DNA of 64,000 bases from Candidatus Kapaibacterium sp. (GTDB lineage Bacteria; Bacteroidota; Ignavibacteria; Kapaibacteriales; HRBIN21), in contig CALKEU010000004.1 in assembly GCA_938084565.1 (NCBI GenBank), positions 62,001 to 126,000 on the forward strand, read 5' to 3'. The notes below the pieces were generated by a model. It made no database searches. It was not told the DNA's origin and was given only the letters and a program-made list of their open reading frames with translations. A program made the position numbers and the translations under genes. Below are positions 45,485-53,667 of this stretch, piece by piece (the stretch's first letter is position 1; each line of letters begins with the position of its first letter).

Positions 45485-45864
45485 AACGCCTCCTGGCCTC
45501 GCTTCCTGCGGCTATCTACGCCGGCACGATCGGCTACCTTTCTCATCTGCCCTCCCTTGCTTCCCTGGCTCACCTCCCGTGGAGCGACAGGCTCGGCCAC
45601 GCTCTGCTCTACACCGGCTTCGGCATCACCCTTGCGCTAGCCCTGACAGCTCACTTACCCAATCGACCATTCCGAACGGTTGCTCTCTGGACCTTCCTGC
45701 TCGGAGCCCTGTACGCCGCCAGTGATGAGCTCCACCAATTGTTCGTCCCCTACCGCGTAGCCGACCTAGCTGACTGGATAGCCGATGTGCTCGGTGTGCT
45801 CCTGAGCGTATTAGTCAGCCGTGCGCTCTTCCCACGATGGCAGCGGTGGTTTCAGATGGTCTAG
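45481..45864 (+). CDS. VanZ-like membrane protein
   Basis: A 127-residue membrane protein with four hydrophobic segments and the VanZ-family features: an N-terminal TIGYLSHLP, DRLGHALLYTGFG, and SDELHQLFVPYRVADLADWIADVLGVLLS, where the DE.HQ and D..D positions are conserved. VanZ was named from teicoplanin resistance, but most members have no established function. It overlaps nnr (ATGA) and tgt (28 bases). Confidence 0.85.
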   Translation: MKRLLASLPAAIYAGTIGYLSHLPSLASLAHLPWSDRLGHALLYTGFGITLALALTAHLPNRPFRTVALWTFLLGALYAASDELHQLFVPYRVADLADWIADVLGVLLSVLVSRALFPRWQRWFQMV

Positions 45865-47021
45865 GCTTCACCCTCCTGCAGAGGGATCCCGAAACGCACG
45901 CCCGCCTGGGGCTCCTGCGGACCGCCCATGGCACCATTGAGACCCCTGCTTTTATGCCTGTGGGGACGCAGGGCACGATTAAGGCCCTGGACCACCGCCG
46001 AGCCCGTGAACTCGGCGTCCAAGTCCTGCTCTGCAACGCCTATCACCTCTACCTGCGTCCCGGCATAAGGGTCATTGAGCACTTCGGAGGACTCCACCGC
46101 TTCATCGGATGGGAGAAACCCATCCTGACCGACAGTGGAGGCTACCAAATCTTCTCCCTCCAGCAGCTCCGCCGTGTCTATGACGATGGCGTCGAGTTCC
46201 GTTCCCACATTGATGGCTCCCTGCATGTCTTCACCCCCGAAGGCCTCATCGAGATCCAGCGTACGCTCGGCTCAGACATCATGATGGTGCTCGATGAATG
46301 CCCTCCCTATCCCGCCGAGCGCGCAGTGCTGGAGAGTGCTGTCCAGCGCACCTTGCACTGGGCTATCCGCTCCCTGAAGGCACTGCGCCAGACGGAGCCC
46401 CGCTACGGGTATGGACAACTCCTCTTCGGTATTGGACAGGGGGGCATCGATGTCGAACTCCGCCGGCGCTGCCTGCAGGAACTCTGCCAATGGGATTTCG
46501 ATGGCTTCGCCATCGGCGGCCTCTCGGTCGGGGAACCAACCGAGGCCATGTACGAGATGGTGGCTCTCTCAACATCTCTGCTGCCGGCAGACCGCCAACG
46601 CTACCTCATGGGTGTTGGTACCCCGGAGAACATCCTGACGGCCATCGAGCTCGGGGTGGATCTCTTCGACTGCGTCCTGCCAACACGCAATGCCCGCAAT
46701 GGGCAGCTCTTCACCACGCGCGGGGTCATCAACATCCGCAATGCCCGCTGGCGCTTCTCCGACGAAGTGCTCGATCCCGGACTCGACCACCCAGTGAGCC
46801 AGACTGTGACCCTGGGATACCTTCGCCATTTGTTCATGGCCAGGGAAATAACGGCCCTCCTGCTTGCCACAGAACAGAACCTGGCTTTCTACCACTGGCT
46901 GTTGCAGACAGCGCGTCAGAAAATACGGGAAGGAAGCTTTCGTCACTGGAAACGCTCTCTGCTGGAAACTTTCCAGCACACGAAGGTTGAAGCAACATCG
47001 GAGATCCCCCCATGCCCATGA
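45837..47021 (+). CDS. tgt: Queuine/preQ1 tRNA-ribosyltransferase (Tgt) lacking the zinc site
   Basis: A 394-residue tRNA-guanine transglycosylase, which swaps G34 of tRNA Asp, Asn, His and Tyr for preQ1. Catalytic elements are intact: ILTDSGGYQIFSL (Asp99, general base), MVLDECPPY (Asp153, base recognition), GFAIGGLSVGEP and LFDCVLPTRNARNG (Asp278, nucleophile). The zinc site is gone: where bacterial enzymes read DPECDCYTC, the aligned ungapped stretch is DPGLDHPVS (residues 313-321), and the histidine of EHN is Gln (EQN, 346-348). So all three Cys and the His ligand are replaced while flanking YLRHLF is kept. It lies directly before yajC, a classic tgt-yajC arrangement. Confidence 0.93.
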   Translation: MAAVVSDGLGFTLLQRDPETHARLGLLRTAHGTIETPAFMPVGTQGTIKALDHRRARELGVQVLLCNAYHLYLRPGIRVIEHFGGLHRFIGWEKPILTDSGGYQIFSLQQLRRVYDDGVEFRSHIDGSLHVFTPEGLIEIQRTLGSDIMMVLDECPPYPAERAVLESAVQRTLHWAIRSLKALRQTEPRYGYGQLLFGIGQGGIDVELRRRCLQELCQWDFDGFAIGGLSVGEPTEAMYEMVALSTSLLPADRQRYLMGVGTPENILTAIELGVDLFDCVLPTRNARNGQLFTTRGVINIRNARWRFSDEVLDPGLDHPVSQTVTLGYLRHLFMAREITALLLATEQNLAFYHWLLQTARQKIREGSFRHWKRSLLETFQHTKVEATSEIPPCP

Positions 47022-47320
47022 CATACGCTGCTGCCGCCCCACAGGGCGGAGATCCTACTGCCGGCCTCCTCAGCACGCTGATCTTCTTCGGCGCCATCAT
47101 GCTGATCTTCTACGTCATGATTATCCGCCCGCAGGTGAAGCGGCAGAAAGAGCACCAGAAGATGCTCAGCGAACTCAAAAAAGGCGATCGCATCATCACA
47201 ACCGCAGGTATCCACGGCACGATCACCGAGATTGAAGACAGCGTCGTTGTGGTGCAAATTGCCGATAACACACGGATTCGGTTGGAAAAGTCTGCCATCG
47301 CAACGGTGCTGAAGAAGTAA
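47012..47320 (+). CDS. yajC: Sec translocon accessory subunit YajC
   Basis: A 102-residue single-span inner-membrane protein that associates with SecDF. The hydrophobic helix [31 protein letters not shown], ending in the RPQ.KR motif, and the cytoplasmic [17 protein letters not shown] are diagnostic. It overlaps the tgt end by ten bases; a second ATG at 47018 is possible. The secDF genes are not in the window. Confidence 0.95.
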   Translation: MPMTYAAAAPQGGDPTAGLLSTLIFFGAIMLIFYVMIIRPQVKRQKEHQKMLSELKKGDRIITTAGIHGTITEIEDSVVVVQIADNTRIRLEKSAIATVLKK

Positions 47321-47325
47321 GAGCT

Positions 47326-48606
47326 ATGCAGCCGGAAGCCAGCTTCAATACTATCGAGGAAGCACTCCAGGATCTGGCCTCAGGGCGAATGGTCATCGTC
47401 GTCGATGACGAAGACCGGGAAAACGAGGGGGACCTGGTCTGCGCTGCACAGTTTTGCACGCCCGATGTGATCAATTTCATGGCCGCGAAGGCTCGCGGAC
47501 TGATTTGCGTAGCAATCACAGAGCAGCGCGCTCGCGAGCTTCAGCTCGATATCATGGTCCGCACAAACACAGCACTCCATGGCACGCGCTTTACCGTCTC
47601 GGTCGACTACATCCACGGTACAACAACTGGTATTTCGGCCTTTGACCGCGCAGCCACTGTCCGCGCCTTGGCCGATCCGGAGGCACGCCCGGAGGATTTT
47701 GCCCGTCCTGGCCATGTCTTCCCCCTCATTGCGGTGGAGGAAGGTGTGCTGCGGCGCGCCGGTCATACGGAGGCAGCCGTCGACCTCATGCGCCTGGCAC
47801 AGCTCAAACCTGCCGCCGTCCTCTGCGAAATCCTTACCGAAGACGGCTCTATGGCCAGACTGCCACAGCTACAGGAATTTGCTCGCCAGCACGGTCTCAA
47901 GCTCATCAGCGTTCGCGATCTGATTGCCTATCGCTTGCGCACCGATACGCTTGTCCGGCCTGTCGCTGAGGCAACTTTGCCAACTATTGTGGGAACCTTC
48001 CGCATCATCGTCTACCAAAACCTCGTGGATCGCCAAGAGCATGTTGCTCTCATCAAGGGCAGCTGGAGCAGCGACGATCCCGTGCTCGTCCGCGTCCACT
48101 CCCAGTGTCTGACAGGGGATCTCTTCGGCTCGCTGCGCTGCGACTGCGGCCCACAATTGCATGCTGCGCTACGCATCATCGAACGCGAGGGAACAGGCGT
48201 CCTGCTCTACATGCAGCAAGAAGGCCGCGGCATAGGACTGGCAAACAAAATCCGCGCCTACGCTCTGCAGGAACAGGGCTTCGATACGGTAGAGGCCAAC
48301 CATCAATTAGGCTTCAAAGCCGACTTGCGCGACTACGGGATCGGCGCTCAAATTCTCCGGCACCTGGGCATTCGCAAAATGCGCCTGCTGACGAATAACC
48401 CGCGTAAGATTGTCGGCCTGGAGGCCTATGGGCTCTCTATCGTCGAGCGCGTCCCCATTGAAATCGAGCCCAATGACTGGAACTGGAGCTACCTCCTGGC
48501 CAAACAGCACAAGCTCGGGCACTGGCTCGCTATTGGACATCCCCCTCAGAGGCAGAGCTGTCATGTCGGACTACCGACGCAGCAGACAGCAGACGGCCAT
48601 GGCTGA
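47326..48606 (+). CDS. ribBA: Bifunctional 3,4-dihydroxy-2-butanone 4-phosphate synthase/GTP cyclohydrolase II
   Basis: A 426-residue riboflavin-pathway enzyme. Residues 1-~205 are RibB, making dihydroxybutanone phosphate from ribulose-5-[24 protein letters not shown] and [11 protein letters not shown]. The rest is RibA, opening [27 protein letters not shown] holds the zinc cysteines, followed by [19 protein letters not shown] and [13 protein letters not shown]. Both active sites look complete. Five bases after yajC and overlapping greA by eight. Confidence 0.96.
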   Translation: MQPEASFNTIEEALQDLASGRMVIVVDDEDRENEGDLVCAAQFCTPDVINFMAAKARGLICVAITEQRARELQLDIMVRTNTALHGTRFTVSVDYIHGTTTGISAFDRAATVRALADPEARPEDFARPGHVFPLIAVEEGVLRRAGHTEAAVDLMRLAQLKPAAVLCEILTEDGSMARLPQLQEFARQHGLKLISVRDLIAYRLRTDTLVRPVAEATLPTIVGTFRIIVYQNLVDRQEHVALIKGSWSSDDPVLVRVHSQCLTGDLFGSLRCDCGPQLHAALRIIEREGTGVLLYMQQEGRGIGLANKIRAYALQEQGFDTVEANHQLGFKADLRDYGIGAQILRHLGIRKMRLLTNNPRKIVGLEAYGLSIVERVPIEIEPNDWNWSYLLAKQHKLGHWLAIGHPPQRQSCHVGLPTQQTADGHG

Positions 48607-49084
48607 GATCATCTACCTGACGCGCCAGCGTTTCGAAGAGCTTCAAGCCGAGCTGCGGCAGCTTCGCAGCCACGGGCGGCGTGAGATCGCCCAGAAGATC
48701 GCCGATGCGCGCTCCCACGGCGATTTGTCCGAAAACGCCGACTACGACGCCGCCCTCCAGGCCCAAGAAATGCTCGAAATGCGCATTGCTCGCCTCGAAC
48801 AGATCCTGGCACGAGCTCGCATCATCGACCCTAAAGAGCTCCCCAACGACGGCAGAGTGTACATCCTCAGCACTGTGCAGCTTCGCAACTGCAAGACCGG
48901 AACCCTCGTGGAGTACACACTCGTCAGCCCTGAGGAGGCTGACTTCACCCGGAATCTGCTCTCTGTCACCTCTCCTCTGGGGAAAGCGCTGCTCGGTAAA
49001 CAAACCGGGGACCGGATCCGCATCCGTGTCCCTGCCGGCGACATGGAGTACGAAATCGTGGACGTTCGACGCCCCGACTGTTAA
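48599..49084 (+). CDS. greA: Transcription elongation factor GreA
   Basis: A 161-residue secondary-channel factor that stimulates transcript cleavage by backtracked RNA polymerase. The N-terminal coiled coil carries the acidic tip [16 protein letters not shown], with the family opening [18 protein letters not shown]; the C-terminal FKBP-like domain includes [30 protein letters not shown] 48599 overlaps the ribBA stop; an in-frame ATG at 48563 would add 12 residues and is less typical. Last gene of the nnr operon. Confidence 0.95.
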   Translation: MAEIIYLTRQRFEELQAELRQLRSHGRREIAQKIADARSHGDLSENADYDAALQAQEMLEMRIARLEQILARARIIDPKELPNDGRVYILSTVQLRNCKTGTLVEYTLVSPEEADFTRNLLSVTSPLGKALLGKQTGDRIRIRVPAGDMEYEIVDVRRPDC

Positions 49085-49140
49085 ACCTTCTGCGGGCAAT
49101 CACCCTCTAGAGACACGTCCCACAGTGCCGCAGCGCTTCC

Positions 49141-49776
49141 ATGGCACGGCCGACAGCGCTGAGCTTGGCAAGTGACGAAGAGCTCCTCGAACGCTTCCGC
49201 AATGGGGACCGTGAGCTGGCAGCAGCACAGCTGGTCCGACGCTACCAGCGTTTCGTCTACAGCATCGCCTACCGCTATCTGGGGCGCCACGAAGATGCCC
49301 AAGACGCCGCCCAGGAAGTGTTCCTGAAAGCTCTCTCGAATCTCCACCGCTTTCAGCAGCGCAGCAGCATCCGAACGTGGCTTTACCGGATCACTACTCG
49401 GGTTGCCCTCAGCATGCTGCGCCAGCGCAAGCACGCCCGCTGGCTCCCTTGGCATGATGCCTTCCCCGATGGGGACGAACCCGCTGGGAGCTTGCCGACG
49501 CCCGACCTGGTCCACGAACGAGATGAGTTCGAAAGCTACTTCCACCGCCTCCTGAGGAGCCTGCCAGAGAAGCAGCGGGAGACGTTCGTGTTGCGCTACA
49601 TTGAAGGGCTCTCCTACGAGGAGATCTCCCGCATGCTCGGCACTAGTGTCGGAGGCCTGAAAGCAAATTACTTCCTAGCCGTGCGCAAGATTGCACAAGC
49701 CCTCCTCAGCGGACCCTACGCCGATCTCTTCCGCTCGGCCCTCCAGAAAGACAGCCATGAGACGAGAGCAGATTGA
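49141..49776 (+). CDS. ECF-subfamily RNA polymerase sigma factor
   Basis: A 211-residue extracytoplasmic-function sigma factor. Region 2 is LVRRYQRFVYSIAYRYLGRHEDAQDAAQEVFLKALSNLHRF then SIRTWLYRITTRVALSMLRQRK; region 4 is LPEKQRETFVLRYIEGLSYEEISRMLGTSVGGLKANYFLAVRKI. It overlaps the anti-sigma gene by 20 bases, the usual coupling. The 56-base gap after greA shows no TAnnTTTG box. Confidence 0.94.
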   Translation: MARPTALSLASDEELLERFRNGDRELAAAQLVRRYQRFVYSIAYRYLGRHEDAQDAAQEVFLKALSNLHRFQQRSSIRTWLYRITTRVALSMLRQRKHARWLPWHDAFPDGDEPAGSLPTPDLVHERDEFESYFHRLLRSLPEKQRETFVLRYIEGLSYEEISRMLGTSVGGLKANYFLAVRKIAQALLSGPYADLFRSALQKDSHETRAD

Positions 49777-50323
49777 ACAATTGCTGCCCGATTACTGCTT
49801 CGGGCACTTAACACCAGAAGAGGCCGCAGCCGTCGAGCAAGCCCTGCGGCACTATCCCGATCTCTATGCTGAGGCCGAACAGCTGCGAGCTGTCTTCAAC
49901 CGTCTCGAGGCTATGGACTACCTGCGGGAGGTAGAACGTCGCTCGAGCACCCTTTCCTGCCTGGTCCTCCAGCGGTGGGAAGAGCGGAAGCGCTCCCTCC
50001 ATCGGCGGCTGTGGAGGCCAGTGCTGACCATACTGCTCCCTGCCCTAGGGCTTGCCTTCATAGCACTGTGGTGGAGCTGGCAGCACCCCTTCGCTTCCCC
50101 ATCTCCTGACCAGCTGCCCCCCCTTACTGCTGAGTCCACAGAGCCGTTCCCCTACACTGACGGGCTTGTAACGTTTGCTTACTGGAGCTCCGGGCTTCCG
50201 CCACTGGAACAGTTTACACCTGTGGCTGCTACACTGACAGCCCACGATGTTGAGGAGCTCACCGCCCTTCTGAGCAGTATCACGGCTGAACCGCTGCCTG
50301 CATATGCCCGCACAGCTCCTTAG
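49757..50323 (+). CDS. Single-span anti-sigma factor
   Basis: A 188-residue protein with a cytoplasmic N-terminus, one transmembrane helix (~86-108, LTILLPALGLAFIALWWSW) and an extracytoplasmic C-terminus. The N-terminus IEQLLPDYCFGHLTPEEAAAVEQAL fits the anti-sigma pattern (Y..G.L...E....E..L), but the HxxxCxxC zinc motif is absent. Position between an ECF sigma and a Spy-like periplasmic protein, with 20-base overlaps on both sides, makes the assignment convincing though the sequence is otherwise divergent. Confidence 0.78.
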   Translation: MRREQIEQLLPDYCFGHLTPEEAAAVEQALRHYPDLYAEAEQLRAVFNRLEAMDYLREVERRSSTLSCLVLQRWEERKRSLHRRLWRPVLTILLPALGLAFIALWWSWQHPFASPSPDQLPPLTAESTEPFPYTDGLVTFAYWSSGLPPLEQFTPVAATLTAHDVEELTALLSSITAEPLPAYARTAP

Positions 50324-50816
50324 AGGAGTGCTGATCCTCATCTGGACTACCGCTCTGACGATGGCACAGAACCCCCTACCGCAGGATACAGGGGCGGTAC
50401 AGCCGACACAGACATGGCGCCACGCTCGAGAACGCCTGCAGCAATGGAAAACTCTACGCCTCCTGCAGGAACTCGGCCTCGATGAAACACGCGGCACCCA
50501 TGTGCTGCTCCGCTACATGGCCTACAATCGCCGTATCGACAGCCTCCTCCAGCAGCTCGACAACACTGCACAGCAGCTCGCCACCTCCCTCCAACACCCA
50601 ACCCCCTCCCCGGAAGAGCTCCAACGCTGGTCTCAGGAGCTGCTCCGACAGCAACAAGAGCTCTTCCGCACTCTCCACCAACGCGCCGAAGCTCTCCGCC
50701 CACTGCTGACCGAAGAACAATTTGCGCGCTACATCCTCTTCGAATACCGCTTCCCGCAGCAAGTCGAGCAGGCCCTCCTCCAACGCTGGCATAAGCGGCA
50801 GCGTCAGAAACCTTAA
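50304..50816 (+). CDS. Periplasmic Spy/CpxP-like protein (LTxxQ)
   Basis: A 170-residue exported, helical, Gln/Leu/Arg-rich protein. A signal peptide (LLRGVLILIWTTALTMAQ) is followed by long amphipathic helices with LLTEEQFARYILFEYRF, an LTxxQ motif of the Spy/CpxP/CnrX family of periplasmic stress chaperones and sensors. Overlap with the anti-sigma gene suggests it belongs to the same envelope-stress circuit, either as sensor or chaperone. Confidence 0.75.
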   Translation: MPAQLLRGVLILIWTTALTMAQNPLPQDTGAVQPTQTWRHARERLQQWKTLRLLQELGLDETRGTHVLLRYMAYNRRIDSLLQQLDNTAQQLATSLQHPTPSPEELQRWSQELLRQQQELFRTLHQRAEALRPLLTEEQFARYILFEYRFPQQVEQALLQRWHKRQRQKP

Positions 50817-50820
50817 CGAC

Positions 50821-50834
50821 ACCGTGGTCACGGT
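50821..50834 (+). terminator. Weak hairpin after the stress cassette
   Basis: ACCGTGGTCACGGT can fold with a 5-bp stem and 4-base loop just after the stop at 50816. No T-run follows, so it is at best a weak terminator. Confidence 0.25.
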
Positions 50835-50870
50835 AGCGCCTGCTCGGCAGCCTCTGTGAGGGATCTGCCG

Positions 50871-50878
50871 TAATTTTG
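50871..50878 (+). promoter_or_regulatory. Putative -7 promoter box TAATTTTG for tRNA-Glu
   Basis: An exact TAATTTTG octamer 10 bases upstream of the tRNA-Glu 5' end; the same spacing as at tRNA-His. It may also serve the epimerase gene downstream. Confidence 0.65.
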
Positions 50879-50888
50879 CATGTCCATT

Positions 50889-50960
50889 GCCCCCATCGAC
50901 TAAGGGTTAGGTCACCACTCTTTCAAGGTGGCGGTACGGGTTCGAATCCCGTTGGGGGCA
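50889..50960 (+). tRNA. tRNA-Glu (TTC)
   Basis: A 72-base cloverleaf: acceptor GCCCCCA/TGGGGGC, D arm GACTAAGGGTTAGGTC, anticodon stem-loop CCACT-CTTTCAA-GGTGG with anticodon TTC, T arm ACGGG-TTCGAAT-CCCGT and discriminator A. The CCA end is not encoded (CCT follows). Confidence 0.96.
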
Positions 50961-50992
50961 CCTGCAGTAGGCGGGGGCAGGCAGACCTGAGC

Positions 50993-51967
50993 ATGGCAAC
51001 GTTTCTGGTTACGGGATGCGCAGGCTTCATCGGTTGGAGGACTTCTCAGAAACTCCTGCAAGCGGGGGCAACCGTCATCGGTGTTGATAATCTCAACGAT
51101 GCCTACGATCCACGGCTGAAGGTGTGGCGCCTCCGCCAGCTAGAGTTGTTCCCAGCCTTCCACTTCGTGCGGGCCGATATCACTGATAAGGGGGATCTCG
51201 AATCGTTGATGCGCCGCTTCCGCCCGGAGGCAGTACTCAACCTAGCTGCTCGCGCCGGCGTGCGGCAGAGCCTCCACGACCCATGGAGCTACTATGCCAC
51301 AAATGTCATCGGCACGCTCAACCTCCTCGAACTCTGCCGGCAGCTAGGGGTACGGAAGTTCGTTCTGGCTTCCACCTCGAGTGTCTACGGTGCCTCACGT
51401 CCCCCATTCCGAGAGGAGGATGCCTCTGACCGCCCTCTCTCCCCTTACGCAGCTTCCAAGCGGGCCGCCGAGTTGTTGTGCGCCACGTACCACTCCCTCT
51501 ACGGGCTCGACATCACCGTCTTGCGCTACTTCACCGTCTATGGCCCCGCCGGGAGGCCAGACATGAGCCTATTTCTCTTCACCGAACGCCTGCTACGGGA
51601 TGAGCCCCTGGAGATCTACGGCGATGGGAGCCAAGAACGCGATTTTACCTACGTGGATGACATCGCCGAGGGGACCATCCGTGCCCTCCGTCCGGTCGGC
51701 TACGCCGTGATCAACCTGGGCAATAGCCAGCGCATCCGCCTCCTGGAGGCTATAGCTCTCCTTGAGCAACTCCTCCAACGGCGTGCGCGCCTCCTCTTTC
51801 GCGAGGCCCATCCCGCCGATGTACCAGCCACAGAAGCAGATATCCACCGAGCCTGGGAACTCCTGGAATGGCGCCCCCAAACCCCGTTTGACGAGGGAAT
51901 GCGCCATATGGTAGCCTGGCACCTCCAGCACCGCCACGAGCTCGAGGCACTCTGTCCCCCACAGTGA
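50993..51967 (+). CDS. NAD-dependent sugar-nucleotide epimerase (SDR; UDP-glucuronate 4-epimerase-like)
   Basis: A 324-residue extended SDR. The NAD loop is FLVTGCAGFIGWRTSQKLL, the active site is S-S-S...Y-x3-K in ASTSSVYGAS and SPYAASKRAAELL, and VLRYFTVYGPAGRPDMSLFLFTERL plus RDFTYVDDIAEG match UDP-glucuronate/UDP-glucose 4-epimerases. Exact substrate cannot be fixed. The ATG at 50993 is 32 bases past the tRNA-Glu 3' end with no promoter of its own visible; the GT-C gene follows. Confidence 0.9.
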   Translation: MATFLVTGCAGFIGWRTSQKLLQAGATVIGVDNLNDAYDPRLKVWRLRQLELFPAFHFVRADITDKGDLESLMRRFRPEAVLNLAARAGVRQSLHDPWSYYATNVIGTLNLLELCRQLGVRKFVLASTSSVYGASRPPFREEDASDRPLSPYAASKRAAELLCATYHSLYGLDITVLRYFTVYGPAGRPDMSLFLFTERLLRDEPLEIYGDGSQERDFTYVDDIAEGTIRALRPVGYAVINLGNSQRIRLLEAIALLEQLLQRRARLLFREAHPADVPATEADIHRAWELLEWRPQTPFDEGMRHMVAWHLQHRHELEALCPPQ

Positions 51968-51975
51968 GTGTCTCC

Positions 51976-53667
51976 ATGTCCCGCATTGGCATAGGGCTGT
52001 TGCTTGCTGCGGCTCTAGGCTATGCCACCATCACCCTGGCCAGCGCTCCGTGGTGGACGGTCGATGACGCATACATTCTCTTCCGCTATGCCCAGCACTG
52101 GGTCGAAACGGGCGTCCCGACGTGGAATCCCGGGGAACCACCCGTTGAGGGCTATACAGGGACCCTCTACCTTGCATGCCTTGCCGCAGCTTATGCCTTA
52201 GGGCTCCCACTCGAACCGACGGCTAAGGCAATTGGTGTGCTCTCGTATGCTCTCACTGGCCTCCTGACATGGCTCCTCCTGAAACAGCTCGGGGTAGGCC
52301 CCTTCGTGCGGGCATGGTGTGAACTCTTCTACTTCTCCGCTGCTTCCCTCTTTCCACACGCCCTCAGTGGGCTTGAGACGATGCTCTTCACCGCCCTCCT
52401 GACTGCCTCAATATGGCTATCGCTGCTCACAGTAGGCGGAGCAGCAACACACGGAGTTCGCGCGGCTACTCACGGTATCCTTGCAGCCCTCGCTCTGACC
52501 CGCCCCGAGGGGATGTTGTTCGCCCTCTGCCTGCTCTTTGCCCTCTACCTGGCACCATTCAGTGCAACCGGCGGCACAGAGGGGGCTCCTACGGCAGGAT
52601 GGAGGCAGAGAGGAGCTCACGGACTGGCCCAGCTGAAAAAGTCCTTCGGGTACCTTGTACTCCTCTTTCTCCTGCCTATCGCAGGGGTGACCCTATGGCG
52701 ATGGAGCCTCTATGGGGAACTCGTGCCGAACACGTACTTTGCCAAACAGGCTCCCGGCTTTGGGATAGCGGCGCTGGTGTCCTTCCTCAACTTCGCGCTC
52801 TGCTACTGGGCAGCTCCTGCAGCCCTGCTGCTTGTGTTCGGTCTACCGGAATGGGAGCACTGGACGGCTGCGCTCCAAAGCCATTACCGTCGATTCATGC
52901 CGGTGTTACTGGCATTCTGTGTGGCGCTGGCCGTGATGGTGGCAGAGTACTCGCACTCTACGTTGCAGATGAACTATGCTCACCGCTTCTGGATCGCGCT
53001 GTATCCGCTGGGACTCAGTCTGGCTGCTGCCGGAGTTGAGCATGGCCTCCGGGTACTGCAGGCTACGCGGACGCAGCGTCCGCTGCGCTTCCGCCGGATA
53101 CAGCAGCTGGGACTGTGGATAGCCTTCCTTCAGCTCGCTGTTCACCTTGGCCTGTGGCGGTGGGAGGAGCGCAAGTTCCTCCGCGATTATCAGCAACTGC
53201 TGCGGGAAGAGCATGCTGTGGCGGCGGAGCTCCTAAGCAGTATACTCCCCCGCACGGCATGGATCGTCGTCTATCCCGACGCAGGGCTCATCCCTTACCG
53301 CACGGGGCTGCCTACCATCGATGGGGGACGCCTCAACGACCGCTTCCTCGCACGGCACCACTGGAGCGGGAAGCCACAGGATAGCAGCATTGTCAGCTAC
53401 TTCTTCGCCCGCACTCCAGCCGCCTTTGTCTTCAAGAGTCGTCGAGATGATCGAGTACTGCTCAATCCGGAAGCTATGGCGCTGAGCGCCGATCCCCGTT
53501 TCCAACCGTACAAACTCGTTGCTACACTGCGAACCACGGCGCGGCGCTTTGCCGAAAGCTACTTTCTCCTGCTCTACGTGCACGAGCGTGTGCTCGACAG
53601 CACTGCTACGCTTGCAATTCCTGCGGTAGCCAGGGTTGCACAACCTGCCAGAGCCGAGCCGCCGTAA
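51976..53667 (+). CDS. Polytopic GT-C-type glycosyltransferase
   Basis: A 563-residue integral membrane protein with about ten hydrophobic segments. Near the N-terminus WWTVDDAYILFRYAQH carries the Asp-Asp pair (Asp30-Asp31) expected in the first periplasmic loop of GT-C enzymes, which use lipid-linked sugar donors; WNPGEPPVEGYTGTLYLA is typical of this group (arabinosyl/mannosyl-transferase-like). The C-terminal ~150 residues are an extracytoplasmic soluble domain. A GTG at 51964 overlapping the epimerase stop is an alternative start. Its last 62 bases overlap miaA. Confidence 0.83.
   Translation: MSRIGIGLLLAAALGYATITLASAPWWTVDDAYILFRYAQHWVETGVPTWNPGEPPVEGYTGTLYLACLAAAYALGLPLEPTAKAIGVLSYALTGLLTWLLLKQLGVGPFVRAWCELFYFSAASLFPHALSGLETMLFTALLTASIWLSLLTVGGAATHGVRAATHGILAALALTRPEGMLFALCLLFALYLAPFSATGGTEGAPTAGWRQRGAHGLAQLKKSFGYLVLLFLLPIAGVTLWRWSLYGELVPNTYFAKQAPGFGIAALVSFLNFALCYWAAPAALLLVFGLPEWEHWTAALQSHYRRFMPVLLAFCVALAVMVAEYSHSTLQMNYAHRFWIALYPLGLSLAAAGVEHGLRVLQATRTQRPLRFRRIQQLGLWIAFLQLAVHLGLWRWEERKFLRDYQQLLREEHAVAAELLSSILPRTAWIVVYPDAGLIPYRTGLPTIDGGRLNDRFLARHHWSGKPQDSSIVSYFFARTPAAFVFKSRRDDRVLLNPEAMALSADPRFQPYKLVATLRTTARRFAESYFLLLYVHERVLDSTATLAIPAVARVAQPARAEPP

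Noticed and set aside
49757-50323. Zinc-finger (ZAS) anti-sigma factor
   Set aside because: The required HxxxCxxC motif is missing; only a general anti-sigma pattern and context support the call.
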